Shown here: piece after piece, positions 17,513-26,350 of the stretch
Numbering within the stretch: the stretch's first letter is position 1
Layout of the letters: every line of letters starts with the position of its first letter
Assembly (NCBI GenBank): GCA_016871515.1
Contig: VHDE01000022.1
Span: 1-58,582, forward strand
DNA length: 58,582 nucleotides
Direction of reading: 5' to 3'
DNA from: Verrucomicrobiota bacterium
Lineage (GTDB): Bacteria > Verrucomicrobiota > Verrucomicrobiia > Limisphaerales > SIBE01
Notes under the pieces: generated by a model
Told to the model about the DNA's origin: nothing
What the model saw: only the letters and a program-made list of their open reading frames with translations
Databases searched by the model: none
Made by a program: the position numbers and the translations under genes

Positions 17513-17540
17513 TACGAAATTACGGCCGAACAATTGCCGC

Positions 17541-18560
17541 CTAGAGACGATGCTTAACGGCCATCCCAATCCTGGATTTTATGTAATACGGAATGGGAAT
17601 GCGTCTTCCGAGGCGCAGAGTGGTGTCAACCAATATCTCGAAGAGCAATCGCAACCTGACATCCGTGCTCGTCGCGTTTTTCGCTGCCATCCAGAGCAGT
17701 TTGGGATGTGTCTTGGCGAGATACTCGAGCGCGTTGGCCTCCATGCAAGGGGTGCAGAACGGATGCTTCTGTCTGGCGGCATCGAGCGTCTCGATGTCGT
17801 TTTCCAAAAAATCGCCGACGTTAAGATTATACGTGAGACAACAGAGCTTAGCTTGCCGATTGGCGTCGACATGCACGCTGCTGTATTCGGGACAAGTCTT
17901 CGGACGCGGGAGATCCTTGACCGCATCCAAGCCCTCGCCAATTGGAACCAAGAGGAGTTTCGCCGTTTCATCGGCCGGACCTGTGAGAAGCTTTTGAATC
18001 GGGAGATACCATGCGACGTGAGCCTCGAAGGCAAACCCATGTTGGCGGGCAAATTTTCGAGCTTCTTTTTCTTCGTCGCAATTGTGGCGGTAGCGGTGCC
18101 AGCGGATGATCAACTGCGTGCGCGAATTCAAGGACCGCTTCTTTTCGGCGAGCCAAACCATATTGTCACGAAGCTTGTTGAAATCGCCTTCGTGAGTCTT
18201 GCCATAGGTCTCTTGCGACCATCCGGAACAGGACGCCCAAATCAAGTCCGCTCCGTTCGCCAAAACAGCGTCCAAGCCATCCGTTCTTTGCAAGTTCGTG
18301 GAAATGCGGAAATGGATGCCATGCTCTTTGCAATAAGCGGCCATCCGCGGCAGGTCCTTATTGAGCGTAGGCTCGCCCCAGTTATTAAAATCGAGGTGAG
18401 CGATCTTGAATTCCGTCTGCGCCTTCTCGATGATTTGTTTCCACGTTTCGAAGGACATGAATCCGGTCGGCCCGCCTCCCAACCGACGCCCGCGGGGACA
18501 GCTCGGGCATGTCAGATTACATGCACCGGAGATGTCGGTGTTGAGAATACGGGTCTTCAT
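17541..18560 (-). CDS. Radical SAM protein with SPASM-like C-terminus
   Basis: The [4Fe-4S]/SAM motif is CNLTCPSC, with C14, C18 and C21, preceded by ILNTDISGA. FNNWGEPTLNKDLP is the GxE-type SAM-binding segment. A second Cys cluster (CPEYSSVHVDANRQAKLCC and CTPC) fits a SPASM/twitch auxiliary cluster, as in peptide- or sugar-modifying enzymes. 339 aa. It is the most upstream gene of the minus-strand cluster and is separated from lhgO by repeat A3. Such proteins near glycan genes may act on sugar nucleotides or lipids, but the substrate is unknown. Confidence 0.85.
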   Translation of the reverse strand: MKTRILNTDISGACNLTCPSCPRGRRLGGGPTGFMSFETWKQIIEKAQTEFKIAHLDFNNWGEPTLNKDLPRMAAYCKEHGIHFRISTNLQRTDGLDAVLANGADLIWASCSGWSQETYGKTHEGDFNKLRDNMVWLAEKKRSLNSRTQLIIRWHRYRHNCDEEKEARKFARQHGFAFEAHVAWYLPIQKLLTGPADETAKLLLVPIGEGLDAVKDLPRPKTCPEYSSVHVDANRQAKLCCLTYNLNVGDFLENDIETLDAARQKHPFCTPCMEANALEYLAKTHPKLLWMAAKNATSTDVRLRLLFEILVDTTLRLGRRIPIPYYIKSRIGMAVKHRL

Positions 18561-18702
18561 GTCAGTTGTAACACGTTATTATGTACCGGCACTTGTCGCG
18601 CCCTTTGGTCTGCCTAACACTATATCTGCAACAAGAGTGAAAACAAGTTCCGACTTGCCCGGAGCGCAGCAATCGGTGCAAACTCGAAGTTGTCGGCACA
18701 TC

Positions 18703-18855
18703 GTAGCGGCGGGCATCCTGCCTGCCGCAGAGCCGAGGAATCCTGCCCGGCGGATCACGCTCGCGTACGCACTAGAACGCAGCCTGCTCGTTTCAAGCGT
18801 TGCTCCGGGCGGCAAGATGCACGCCCTCTACGGCGGGCAGGATGCCCGCCGCTAC
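18703..18855. repeat. Palindromic repeat family B, copy B2
   Basis: The outer stem has GTAGCGGCGGGCATCCTGCC at 18703 and its complement ending GCCCGCCGCTAC at 18855, with an inner CCTGCCCGGCGG / CCGGGCGGCAAG pairing. It lies in the divergent gap 18561-19030 between the radical SAM gene (minus) and the membrane protein (plus). This gap must hold both promoters; I could not assign -35/-10 boxes with confidence. Confidence 0.85.
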
Positions 18856-19030
18856 CGACAACTTCGGGATGCATCGGCCGGCAAGGTGCGCATCCCCGTG
18901 GCGGCTGTGGCGACTGGTGGCGACTGAATGATCTGAATGATTCGTTTGGACTGGCAGGTGTTTTCCGCTATCTTCCGGGCTCGCGTCGAACAAGAAACGA
19001 GATGGAAGTTAGTTTTATTTGCCCAATAGC

Positions 19031-21715
19031 ATGTCTTTGAGCTCTAGCCACCTGCCAAGCACCAAGAGAGATTTCCTCACAGCCCTCTTGATCCTGGCCG
19101 CCGTCCTGGCCGTGATCTTTCATAAGGACTTTTCTCCTGAGGTGGCGCCATTTTCAAACGACGGTCCGCTCGGCCCGCTCAGCGCCAAATCGGGCGAGGT
19201 CCCGGGAGGTCTCGCGGGCGTTTGGCAAGATTTGAACTGGATCGGCGTGAAAGGGATTAGCGCACCTCCGAACCTAGCGACCGTTTTGGGAATGGGAGGG
19301 CCGCTGTTTTTTGCCAAAATATACCTGCCTTTCTCGCTGTTTTTCCTCGGTCTAAGCGCGTGGTTCTTTTTTCGCCAACTCCGTTTTCATCCGGCGGTCT
19401 GTATTTTGGGAGGACTCGCGGCGGCGCTAAATTCGAACATGTTTTCCCTTTCCTGCTGGGGATTACCGAGCCGGGCCGTCACTTTAGGCGGGACTTTTCT
19501 GGCGCTGGGCGCGTTGTGTAGCGCGACTCGCGGGCGACCATGGGTCAAGACTATTCTAGCAGGATGGGCCATTGGACTCGGCATTATGGAAGGGTTCGAT
19601 GTTGGAGCGATTTTCAGCGTTTACGTGGCAGCATTCGCCTTCTTTCTTTCGCTTCTGCAGACCGGTCCGAGCGCGCAGCGAGTCTCGAAGGGCTTCCTGA
19701 CCGTGGCCGTGGTTGCATTTTCGGCTGCGTTCTTCGCGGCTCACGCCTTGTCCAGCTTGATCGGAACCCAGATTCAAGGCGTTTCAGGCATGAAACAGGA
19801 TCAAACCACCAAACAGCAACGCTGGGATCAAGCAACCATGTGGAGCTTGCCAAAGGTGGAAACTTTCCGCGTCGTTGTTCCGGGGTTATTTGGCTATCGC
19901 ATGGATACGCCCGAAGGCGGCAATTATTGGGGCGCTGTGGGGCAACAGCCAGGCGTTGCGCAATCGCGTCATTCCGGCTCTGGAGAATATGCCGGCGTTC
20001 TGGTGATTCTGGTTGCTGCTTGGGGACTTTTCCGATCGATGCAGAAAAAGGAAAACCCGTTCACCGATCACGAGCGAAGGTTGATCTGGTTCTGGGGAGG
20101 CGCCACGCTGCTATCGCTTTTGTTCGCGTTTGGCCGTCATGCGCCGTTCTATCAGATCATCTATCACCTCCCCTATTTCTCGACGATCCGCAACCCGATC
20201 AAATTTATGCACCCGTTTCACATGGGCGTTGTCGTTCTGTTCGGTTACGGGTTGCAAGGCATCTACCGGCGTTGTCTCGAGAAGAATCTTCTGAAGAGCA
20301 GCTCCATCTCGGCTCAAATCCGAGCGTGGTGGGCCACAGCTTCTGCCCCAGACAAGAAATGGACGATTGGCGCCATTGCCTTTGTTGGAGCGAGCGTTCT
20401 TGGTTTCTTGTTGTATTACTCCTCCCGACGCGAGTTAGCACGGCACCTTGAAACAGCCGGATTCTCAGGCGAATTCGGGGCTGCCATTGCGCGATTCAGT
20501 TTCGGCGAAGTTGGATTGTTTATCGTCTTTGCCGCGCTTGCCGTCGTTTTGCTCGTGGTCATTTTGAGCGGCGCTCTGTCGGGACCGCGGATGAAGCTCG
20601 CCTGGATTTCGTTAGGCTTGCTGCTCACGATTGATCTCGCCCGAGCGAACACGCCGTGGCTTCTTTATTGGCAGATCAAGGAGAAATACGCGAGCAACGG
20701 TGTCATCGACCTTTTGCGCCAACAACCTCCGGCAGCCCAACGCGTGACGGCGCGCTTCCTGCCGCATATGAACAGTGCGCCTGCCTTCTTGCTCCCTGAT
20801 CCTTCCGTCGTTTACGAGTGGCTGCAACACCACTTCCAGTACTACAACATCCCATCGCTGGACATTATTCAAATGCCGCGCATGCCGGAGCTCGATGAGA
20901 CGTACCTGCAAGCGTTCATGCCGCGGAGCAATACGAACCTTGCCCCGATCGGACGCCTCTGGCAGCTGACCAGCACACGTTACATGCTTGCGGCCAAAAC
21001 CTACCTCGACGCGCTCAATCAGCAGGTTGATCCGGGTCAAGCCCGGTTCCATGCGCATACCGTTTTTGATTTCGCGCCCCGGCCGCCGCTGACCAATGTC
21101 ACCAAAATGGAAGATGTGACTGCGTTGACCAATGCCGCCGGCCAATACGCCCTGATCGAGTTTAACGGAGCGCTCCCGCGCGCAAAGCTCTACTCAAACT
21201 GGCAGGTCCCCGCGAATGATCAGGAAACTTTGACTCGGCTGACCAGCGCAGAATTCGATCCAGCGCTGGCCGTATTGCTTGCCGCTGGCACATCTGTTCC
21301 GAGCGCCACGGCGGGTTTCACAAATCAAAATCCCGGCGCGGTGACGATCTCATCATATGCGCCGAAACATATTCAACTTAAGTCGCAGGCTTCGATGCCG
21401 ACAGTCCTGCTGCTGAATGATAAGTTTGATCCCGATTGGAATGTGACCGTTGATGGCAAACCCGAAACGCTGCTCCGCTGCAACTTCATTATGCGCGGCG
21501 TTCATTTGCCGGCCGGCGAGCATACGATTGAATTCCATTTTCGTCCGCCGCTAACCGGCCTCTACATTAGCCTCGCGGCCATTGCCGTTGGTCTGGTTTT
21601 ATGCGGCCTTCTGTTCGTTTCCCCGAAGCGTCCTGAGATTTCCGCGACGCAGATGGCGCCCGAGCTTGCCGGGGCTCATCCGAAAAACAGAACGGAAAAC
21701 ACCAAACCGGCATGA
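19031..21715 (+). CDS. Large polytopic membrane protein, YfhO-like
   Basis: About 895 residues with a first membrane segment at FLTALLILAAVLAVIF and around ten more hydrophobic spans, an acidic lumenal patch after the first span (PFSNDGPLGP), and a C-terminal beta-rich extracytoplasmic part (DKFDPDWNVTVDGKPETLLR...HTIEFHFRPP) followed by a last membrane span. The FDPDWNVTVDGK tail is the hallmark of YfhO-type (GT-C-like) proteins implicated in glycosylation of cell-wall or lipid carriers. The frame also opens at TTG 19019; the ATG at 19031 is preferred. It is coupled by a 4-bp overlap to the downstream methyltransferase. Together they look like an extension of the surface-glycan locus. Confidence 0.78.
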   Translation: MSLSSSHLPSTKRDFLTALLILAAVLAVIFHKDFSPEVAPFSNDGPLGPLSAKSGEVPGGLAGVWQDLNWIGVKGISAPPNLATVLGMGGPLFFAKIYLPFSLFFLGLSAWFFFRQLRFHPAVCILGGLAAALNSNMFSLSCWGLPSRAVTLGGTFLALGALCSATRGRPWVKTILAGWAIGLGIMEGFDVGAIFSVYVAAFAFFLSLLQTGPSAQRVSKGFLTVAVVAFSAAFFAAHALSSLIGTQIQGVSGMKQDQTTKQQRWDQATMWSLPKVETFRVVVPGLFGYRMDTPEGGNYWGAVGQQPGVAQSRHSGSGEYAGVLVILVAAWGLFRSMQKKENPFTDHERRLIWFWGGATLLSLLFAFGRHAPFYQIIYHLPYFSTIRNPIKFMHPFHMGVVVLFGYGLQGIYRRCLEKNLLKSSSISAQIRAWWATASAPDKKWTIGAIAFVGASVLGFLLYYSSRRELARHLETAGFSGEFGAAIARFSFGEVGLFIVFAALAVVLLVVILSGALSGPRMKLAWISLGLLLTIDLARANTPWLLYWQIKEKYASNGVIDLLRQQPPAAQRVTARFLPHMNSAPAFLLPDPSVVYEWLQHHFQYYNIPSLDIIQMPRMPELDETYLQAFMPRSNTNLAPIGRLWQLTSTRYMLAAKTYLDALNQQVDPGQARFHAHTVFDFAPRPPLTNVTKMEDVTALTNAAGQYALIEFNGALPRAKLYSNWQVPANDQETLTRLTSAEFDPALAVLLAAGTSVPSATAGFTNQNPGAVTISSYAPKHIQLKSQASMPTVLLLNDKFDPDWNVTVDGKPETLLRCNFIMRGVHLPAGEHTIEFHFRPPLTGLYISLAAIAVGLVLCGLLFVSPKRPEISATQMAPELAGAHPKNRTENTKPA

Positions 21716-22473
21716 GCCATCAGGAAACGTATCGGCATAACCAAGCCTATGCCGAGTTTTTGGCCAATTGGGATGCGAACTTCTACGCCAAGTATGCGGA
21801 CTACCTGAAGCCCGGCCGCGCTGCCGCGCGCGTCCTGGACGTCGGATGTGGAGCCGGGCAGGTTGTTGGACGGCTCGCGGAAGCTGGTTTCGAAGCTCAT
21901 GGCGTTGATGTCTCCGAACCCAATATCGAGAAAGCGCGGCGTTTCAGTTCGCGTTGTCAGTTTTACGACGGCCGGCATCTCCCGTTTCCCGACAATCATT
22001 TTGCAAGTGTTGGCGCGCTCAATGTGCTGGAACATGTCGAAGAACCCGAGGCTTTTATTCCCGAACTGGCGCGAGTCACCGAACCGGGAGGCCGCGTCGT
22101 CCTCTCCAGCCCCAACTTTTTTCGCGTGTTCGGGTTTCGAGATTATCATCATCGAATGCGCGGCATCGGAAACAAATGGCGCAACTGGCAAAGGCTCCGC
22201 GAAAAACGGAAGCAGATGAAAATGAATCCAGATGCGGTGAAGTTTGATCGCATGACGCCGTGCGTGAAAGAGCCATTTACTCCCGACGACGATGCGATTA
22301 TCGCCACGAATGCGCTGGAGATGGAGTTCTTCCTGCAATGGTCGGGTTGCGACATCGAGAACGTCTTTTGCACGGACCGTTACGTCGCGAAGGTGATCGA
22401 TTTGCTTCTAAACCTGACACCGGCGCGCTATGTGATGTTCAACTCCTTCATCGTCGCGCGAAAACGGGCCTAA
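21712..22473 (+). CDS. Class I SAM-dependent methyltransferase
   Basis: SAM motif VLDVGCGAGQ at 41-50, acidic VDVSEPNIEKAR, motif VGALNVLEHVEEPEAF and GGRVVLSSPNFFRV: a Methyltransf_11/25-type core. Residues 140-190 are rich in basic amino acids (GNKWRNWQRLREKRKQMKM), and a hydrophobic C-terminal stretch may touch the membrane. 253 aa. The ATG overlaps the stop of the preceding membrane protein by 4 bp, so the pair is translationally coupled. It probably methylates a glycan or lipid-linked intermediate; this is inferred from context only. Confidence 0.85.
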   Translation: MSHQETYRHNQAYAEFLANWDANFYAKYADYLKPGRAAARVLDVGCGAGQVVGRLAEAGFEAHGVDVSEPNIEKARRFSSRCQFYDGRHLPFPDNHFASVGALNVLEHVEEPEAFIPELARVTEPGGRVVLSSPNFFRVFGFRDYHHRMRGIGNKWRNWQRLREKRKQMKMNPDAVKFDRMTPCVKEPFTPDDDAIIATNALEMEFFLQWSGCDIENVFCTDRYVAKVIDLLLNLTPARYVMFNSFIVARKRA

Positions 22474-22688
22474 CGATTAGCCATGCCGCGCAGCGTCGGA
22501 CGCCGCCCCGCGCGCCTGCAGGAACCTAAAGTTCACCGCCTCTCCCGCCTCTCTTTTGCGTCCGCTTCATCGCCTTTTGTTTTGTGAGAAAACAGATAAG
22601 GAACGAGGCGATCCAAGCGGAAGCTTGTCGTCGCGCAGCGTCGACGGCTTGACCAGACCAACCAGATGAATAGACTGTTGTAGTTAGC

Positions 22689-22967
22689 ATGAAAGCCAAA
22701 GAAATCGGTGCGTTTGAAGCCAAGACCCATCTTTCGGAGCTGCTGGAGCAGGTGCGCAAAGGAGCCGTACTTTTCATTACCAAACGCGGCCATCCCATAG
22801 CCGAATTGCGGCCCGTGACGCTACCCGACCGCCGTCCGCGGTTCGGATGCGACAAGGGACGCGTAATTATCGCCGCGAATTTTGACGCGCCCATTTTGGC
22901 TGAGGATTTTCCGGTCGTAACCAACGACCCGGCCTTTCGCGCTTATGGAGTGAAAGTTGTCTGGTAA
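22689..22967 (+). CDS. Phd/YefM-type antitoxin apparently fused to the tail of a PIN toxin
   Basis: Residues 1-70 are a Phd/YefM antitoxin: IGAFEAKTHLSELLEQVRKG is the DNA-binding dimerisation region, then FITKRGHPIAELRPV, and GRVIIAANFDAPILAEDF, the usual C-terminal toxin-binding segment. Antitoxins of this type normally stop there and are followed by a PIN-domain VapC toxin. Here the frame continues into PVVTNDPAFRAYGVKVVW, which looks like the last residues of such a toxin ((L/I)PxVTxDPxFxxYGVxVxW). The simplest reading is an in-frame deletion that removed nearly all of the toxin. No full toxin is adjacent. The gap 22474-22688 shows nothing else recognisable. Confidence 0.72.
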   Translation: MKAKEIGAFEAKTHLSELLEQVRKGAVLFITKRGHPIAELRPVTLPDRRPRFGCDKGRVIIAANFDAPILAEDFPVVTNDPAFRAYGVKVVW

Positions 22968-22997
22968 ACAGCCCTGCGGCGGCGGTTTCGGGGAACG

Positions 22998-23471
22998 TTA
23001 ACCCTTATAAACGATCATCACGCCGAAATCCGTCATCAATTGCCGTGAACCAAGATCAACGTGCGTGTAACTAATCGGGGTGATGCTGATAATGCTCTGT
23101 TCCCCGATCTTGCCGAGCAGATCAGAAACAATTTCATCGAACCGGTCATGTCCAACCTCAACGCAATCGGTCCGCCGGATACACTTCACGCGCAGTCTCT
23201 TTTCGCCATCTCTCGCGGCGGCAACTTCCAAGGGCGGCGCCGCCTTTTTGATGAGGCTTTCGGCCGGCTTGTCATGAACAGGAACCGTGAAGTGATATTC
23301 CTCTTTGGCCGCCGCTGAAGAAGCAATCGGGTTGGCCTTAACATTCATCACGTTCGGTTCCGGAATGACCATGGTAGCGTTACAGGCGGGACAAGCGATC
23401 TCGTTTCCAGCCATCGAGGTTTCGGCTTCTAACTGCTGTTTGCAGTTAGGACAAGAAAACGTCATATCCAT
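22998..23471 (-). CDS. Zinc-ribbon protein of unknown function
   Basis: The N-terminus has CPNCKQQLEAETSMAGNEIACPAC, a rubredoxin-like zinc ribbon (Cys 7, 10 and a second CxxC pair) common in Verrucomicrobia. A linker rich in Ala/Pro leads to a C-terminal domain (about 85-157) containing KRLRVKCIRRTDCVEVGHDR and a mixed beta pattern ending ITPISYTHVDLGSRQ. 157 aa. GAGG lies about 8 bases upstream of the ATG. It is the last gene of the minus-strand murA block. No function is recognised; a cytoplasmic nucleic-acid or protein-binding role is possible. Confidence 0.75.
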   Translation of the reverse strand: MDMTFSCPNCKQQLEAETSMAGNEIACPACNATMVIPEPNVMNVKANPIASSAAAKEEYHFTVPVHDKPAESLIKKAAPPLEVAAARDGEKRLRVKCIRRTDCVEVGHDRFDEIVSDLLGKIGEQSIISITPISYTHVDLGSRQLMTDFGVMIVYKG

Positions 23472-23537
23472 AGGAACCTCGCTGTTTGCGGTTGCAGTTG
23501 GAACTGGCGCAACCCTACCGCTTCGCGGCCAACAATT

Positions 23538-23954
23538 CTAGTGAAAAGTCTTTTCCAGCCGCTTGACCCGTTCGTAAACCGGCGAAGATCTCGGCGTCCG
23601 CTCCTGCACCGATTTGAAAATAGCGCGCGCTTCGGTCGGGTCTTTCAAATTAACCAAGAGCGCCAGATCGAGTTCGATCGCCGCGCGCCTCGGATCGTGA
23701 ACGGCATACCCATACTGCCTGAGAAAGTTCCGAAGACCGTCTGCGCCTTGTTTCTGCGCGGCTTCGAGCGCCGCTTCCATATTGGGCGGAAGCGCAGGCA
23801 GAGCGGCCGATGACGCGGCTGCCGGCGGCGAATTTGGTTCCGTTTGTTCCACGCCTTCGCTTTGTTGACGCTTGACCGCTTGATACTTCGAGATCAGTTC
23901 CCTGAACAACAGGAAGACTCCAAGAATGATTAGGATCGACAGAACTTGTTTCAT
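23538..23954 (-). CDS. Single-pass membrane protein of unknown function
   Basis: 138 aa with an N-terminal membrane anchor (VLSILIILGVFLLFREL) and a Pro/Ala/Ser linker, followed by a helical region (about 60-135) with ALEAAQKQGADGLRNFLRQY and ARAIFKSVQERTPRSSPVYE, which reads like TPR-type helices. It starts inside the end of murA (overlap 23951-23954), so it is co-translated with murA. The helical domain probably faces one side of the inner membrane, but its partner is unknown. Confidence 0.75.
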   Translation of the reverse strand: MKQVLSILIILGVFLLFRELISKYQAVKRQQSEGVEQTEPNSPPAAASSAALPALPPNMEAALEAAQKQGADGLRNFLRQYGYAVHDPRRAAIELDLALLVNLKDPTEARAIFKSVQERTPRSSPVYERVKRLEKTFH

Positions 23955-25213
23955 GATTCTGCCGCGCGTTCTATGCGCGCCCCCAGGCGCCGCAGCTTGG
24001 CGTCAATGTTTTCATAACCGCGATCCAAATGATAAATGCGTTTGACTAGTGTCGTCCCTTTCGCAATGAGACCGGCAATCACCAACGCCGCCGAAGCGCG
24101 CAAATCGCTCGCCATCACCGGAGCGCCGCTGAGTGGCTTGCCACCCCTTATGATAGCGCTTGGCCCTTCAATCGCAATATCAGCCCCCAATCGAGCCAAT
24201 TCGCTGACGTGCATGAACCGCGCTTCGAAGATGCGTTCCGTAATAATGCTGATGCCAGAGGTCAACGCCATCAGAACCATCATTTGCGCTTGAGCATCGG
24301 TCGGAAACCCAGCATAGGGCAACGTCGTGACATCCACTGGCTTCAGCCGGCCACCACGGCGCACGGTTAACGCCGGCCCGCGCCGCTCCACTTTCACGCC
24401 TGCCTCGCGCAACTTGTCGAGGACGGCGTGCAGGTGGTCCGGACGCGAACCTAGCAAGGTTACTTCACCATCCGTCGCCGCCGCAGCAATGGCAAACGTG
24501 GCCGCTTCGATTCGGTCCGGAATGACTTCGTAATCCGCCCCGTGCAACTCCGAAACGCCGGCAATCGTGATTGTGGGGCTGCCCGCGCCGGAAATCTTCG
24601 CGCCCATCGTGTTTAGAAACCCGGCCAAATCGACGACTTCGGGCTCACACGCGGCGCTCTCGATAATGGTCACCCCTTCAGCCAACACAGCGGCCATCAT
24701 GACATTCCCTGTCCCGAGCACAGTCGGACCAGAACGTCCGCCCAAAAACAAATCATTACCAACAAGCCGCGGCGCGGTCGCCACGACGTATCCGCCGTTA
24801 ATCGAGATTTTCGCGCCGAGAGCTTGCAGTCCCTTCAAGTGCAGGTCAATTGGCCGCGAGCCAATCACGCAGCCGCCCGGGAGGGAGACCTTCGCTTTGC
24901 GCAATCGCCCCAACAACGGACCCAAAATGCAAATCGATCCGCGCATCTTCCGGATCAAGTCATAATCTCCCACACCCTTTATCTTCCCGGCGTGGACTGA
25001 AAGCGTGTTATCCTCGAACTTCACCTCGGCTCCGAGCGAGGTCAGGATTTGCCCCATGAACTTAACGTCACTTAGTTCCGGCACTCGCCGGATTGTGCAG
25101 GGCTCGGCAGTGAGCAAGGTTGCCGCCATGATCGGCAAAACCGAGTTTTTGGCTCCGCTGATCGTAACTTCTCCGTGCAAGGGGGCACCGCCTTTAACGA
25201 GCAGACTATCCAT
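23951..25213 (-). CDS. murA: UDP-N-acetylglucosamine 1-carboxyvinyltransferase
   Basis: First committed step of peptidoglycan synthesis: transfers enolpyruvate from PEP to UDP-GlcNAc in the cytoplasm. K22 lies in ISGAKNS and the catalytic cysteine is C115 in LPGGCVIGSRP, the exact MurA numbering; the Cys form is predicted to be fosfomycin-sensitive. Further EPSP-synthase-fold repeats include GRSGPTVLGTGNVMMAAVLA and PTDAQAQMM. 420 aa, full length. It lies 64 bp downstream of prmC and overlaps the next gene by 4 bp. Confidence 0.97.
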   Translation of the reverse strand: MDSLLVKGGAPLHGEVTISGAKNSVLPIMAATLLTAEPCTIRRVPELSDVKFMGQILTSLGAEVKFEDNTLSVHAGKIKGVGDYDLIRKMRGSICILGPLLGRLRKAKVSLPGGCVIGSRPIDLHLKGLQALGAKISINGGYVVATAPRLVGNDLFLGGRSGPTVLGTGNVMMAAVLAEGVTIIESAACEPEVVDLAGFLNTMGAKISGAGSPTITIAGVSELHGADYEVIPDRIEAATFAIAAAATDGEVTLLGSRPDHLHAVLDKLREAGVKVERRGPALTVRRGGRLKPVDVTTLPYAGFPTDAQAQMMVLMALTSGISIITERIFEARFMHVSELARLGADIAIEGPSAIIRGGKPLSGAPVMASDLRASAALVIAGLIAKGTTLVKRIYHLDRGYENIDAKLRRLGARIERAAES

Positions 25214-25277
25214 GAATTTTCGTGATCAGATTTCGAATCGATGCATTGCCAACCAATCGCGCCGGCAAGCCAATCTT

Positions 25278-26147
25278 TCAGGATTCCATTCGGTGCGCAA
25301 TCAAGATTCGAGGACGGCCGGTCAAATCCGACTCAATCCTTTCGACAGCCCAACCATGTTCGGTCATGATTCGTGCCGCTGCATCTGATTGACCATCGCC
25401 TATCTCGAACATTAATTTGCCGTTCGTCTGCAAAAACGGGCCAGCTCTTTCACCAATCAATCGAAAGAAGTGCAATCCATCCGGACCGCCATCCAAGGCC
25501 ATCCGCGGGTCGTGGTCCCGTACTTCCGGCGCTAGCGTCTCGATCTCAGCCGTTGGGATATATGGCGGGTTCGAAACAATCAGATCAACACACACCCCTC
25601 GCGGCAACGCATCGAAGGTCTCTCCCTGATAGAATTGAAGACGATTGGAGACCTGATGATGGGCTGCATTTTCCTGCGCCACAGCCAGAGCCGCGACGGA
25701 GAGATCGACGGCGTGGCCTTCGGCGTTCGGACATTTGACGGCAAGCGTAATGGCCAGGCATCCGCTGCCGGCGCCCAAATCCAAAAATGATGCCGCGCGA
25801 GCATTGGAATTGGACAACTGGCTGAGAAATTCACAACCTTTCTCCGCAAGAATCTCGGTCTCGGGTCTCGGAATTAGCACGTCGGGCGTCACGTTCATTT
25901 CCAATCCGCAGAAGGAAACCGAACCAAGAATATGCTGGAGAGGTTCGCGATTTCCCCGGCGCTTGACCATCTCTCGGACCAGATCAAGATCGGCGTCCAC
26001 GAGCGTCCGTTCGAAATCCAAATAGAGTTTCAACCGCTGGGTTTTCAAGGCATGCGCGAGCAATAACTCCACCTGCAAGCGCGGTGACTCGACACCTTTT
26101 TTCGTCAGAAAATCCGTACTGCGTTGGATCACTTCCAAAACCGTCAC
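25278..26147 (-). CDS. prmC: Peptide chain release factor N5-glutamine methyltransferase
   Basis: Methylates the Gln of the GGQ motif of RF1/RF2. The NPPY catalytic motif is at 193-196 (VSNPPYIPTA), with a SAM motif FLDLGAGSGCLAITLA (121-136), an N-terminal helical domain, and IPRPETEIL (92-100), all typical of PrmC. The frame opens to 26279, but those 44 extra codons are the translation of palindrome A4. GTG at 26147 gives 289 aa, the family size, and is chosen. A prfA-prmC-murA order is common in related bacteria; here prfA is absent and the repeat with a divergent LysE gene stands in its place. Confidence 0.93.
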   Translation of the reverse strand: MTVLEVIQRSTDFLTKKGVESPRLQVELLLAHALKTQRLKLYLDFERTLVDADLDLVREMVKRRGNREPLQHILGSVSFCGLEMNVTPDVLIPRPETEILAEKGCEFLSQLSNSNARAASFLDLGAGSGCLAITLAVKCPNAEGHAVDLSVAALAVAQENAAHHQVSNRLQFYQGETFDALPRGVCVDLIVSNPPYIPTAEIETLAPEVRDHDPRMALDGGPDGLHFFRLIGERAGPFLQTNGKLMFEIGDGQSDAAARIMTEHGWAVERIESDLTGRPRILIAHRMES

Positions 26148-26197
26148 GAAGTCACTGTTAACCCAAAACAGCCCACTCGAACAGGGAGAACTTGGCA

Positions 26198-26263
26198 GGA
26201 CAGTGCGTCTCGCCTGTCCTGCCGTTTGTGCAGGCAAATGCTGGACAGGCGGGACGCCTATCC
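26198..26263. repeat. Palindromic repeat family A, copy A4
   Basis: Arms 26198-26219 (GGACAGTGCGTCTCGCCTGT plus CC) and 26243-26263. The loop is the reverse complement of the A2/A5 loop, so this copy is inverted relative to them. It lies between the divergent prmC and LysE genes, and its translation creates a false N-terminal extension of PrmC. Confidence 0.85.
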
Positions 26264-26350
26264 TGCGACACCGGTTCATGGGGAGAGCTCGCGATTGGTA
26301 TTGCCTTTGGAAAGTCGCCCCCCAAGATTCGGCGGCGCAGCTAAGCTGAC

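Noticed and set aside
17319..18617. 432-aa plus-strand ORF
   Set aside because: Antisense to the radical SAM gene, whose Cys motif and family match are clear; the plus frame has no recognisable domain.
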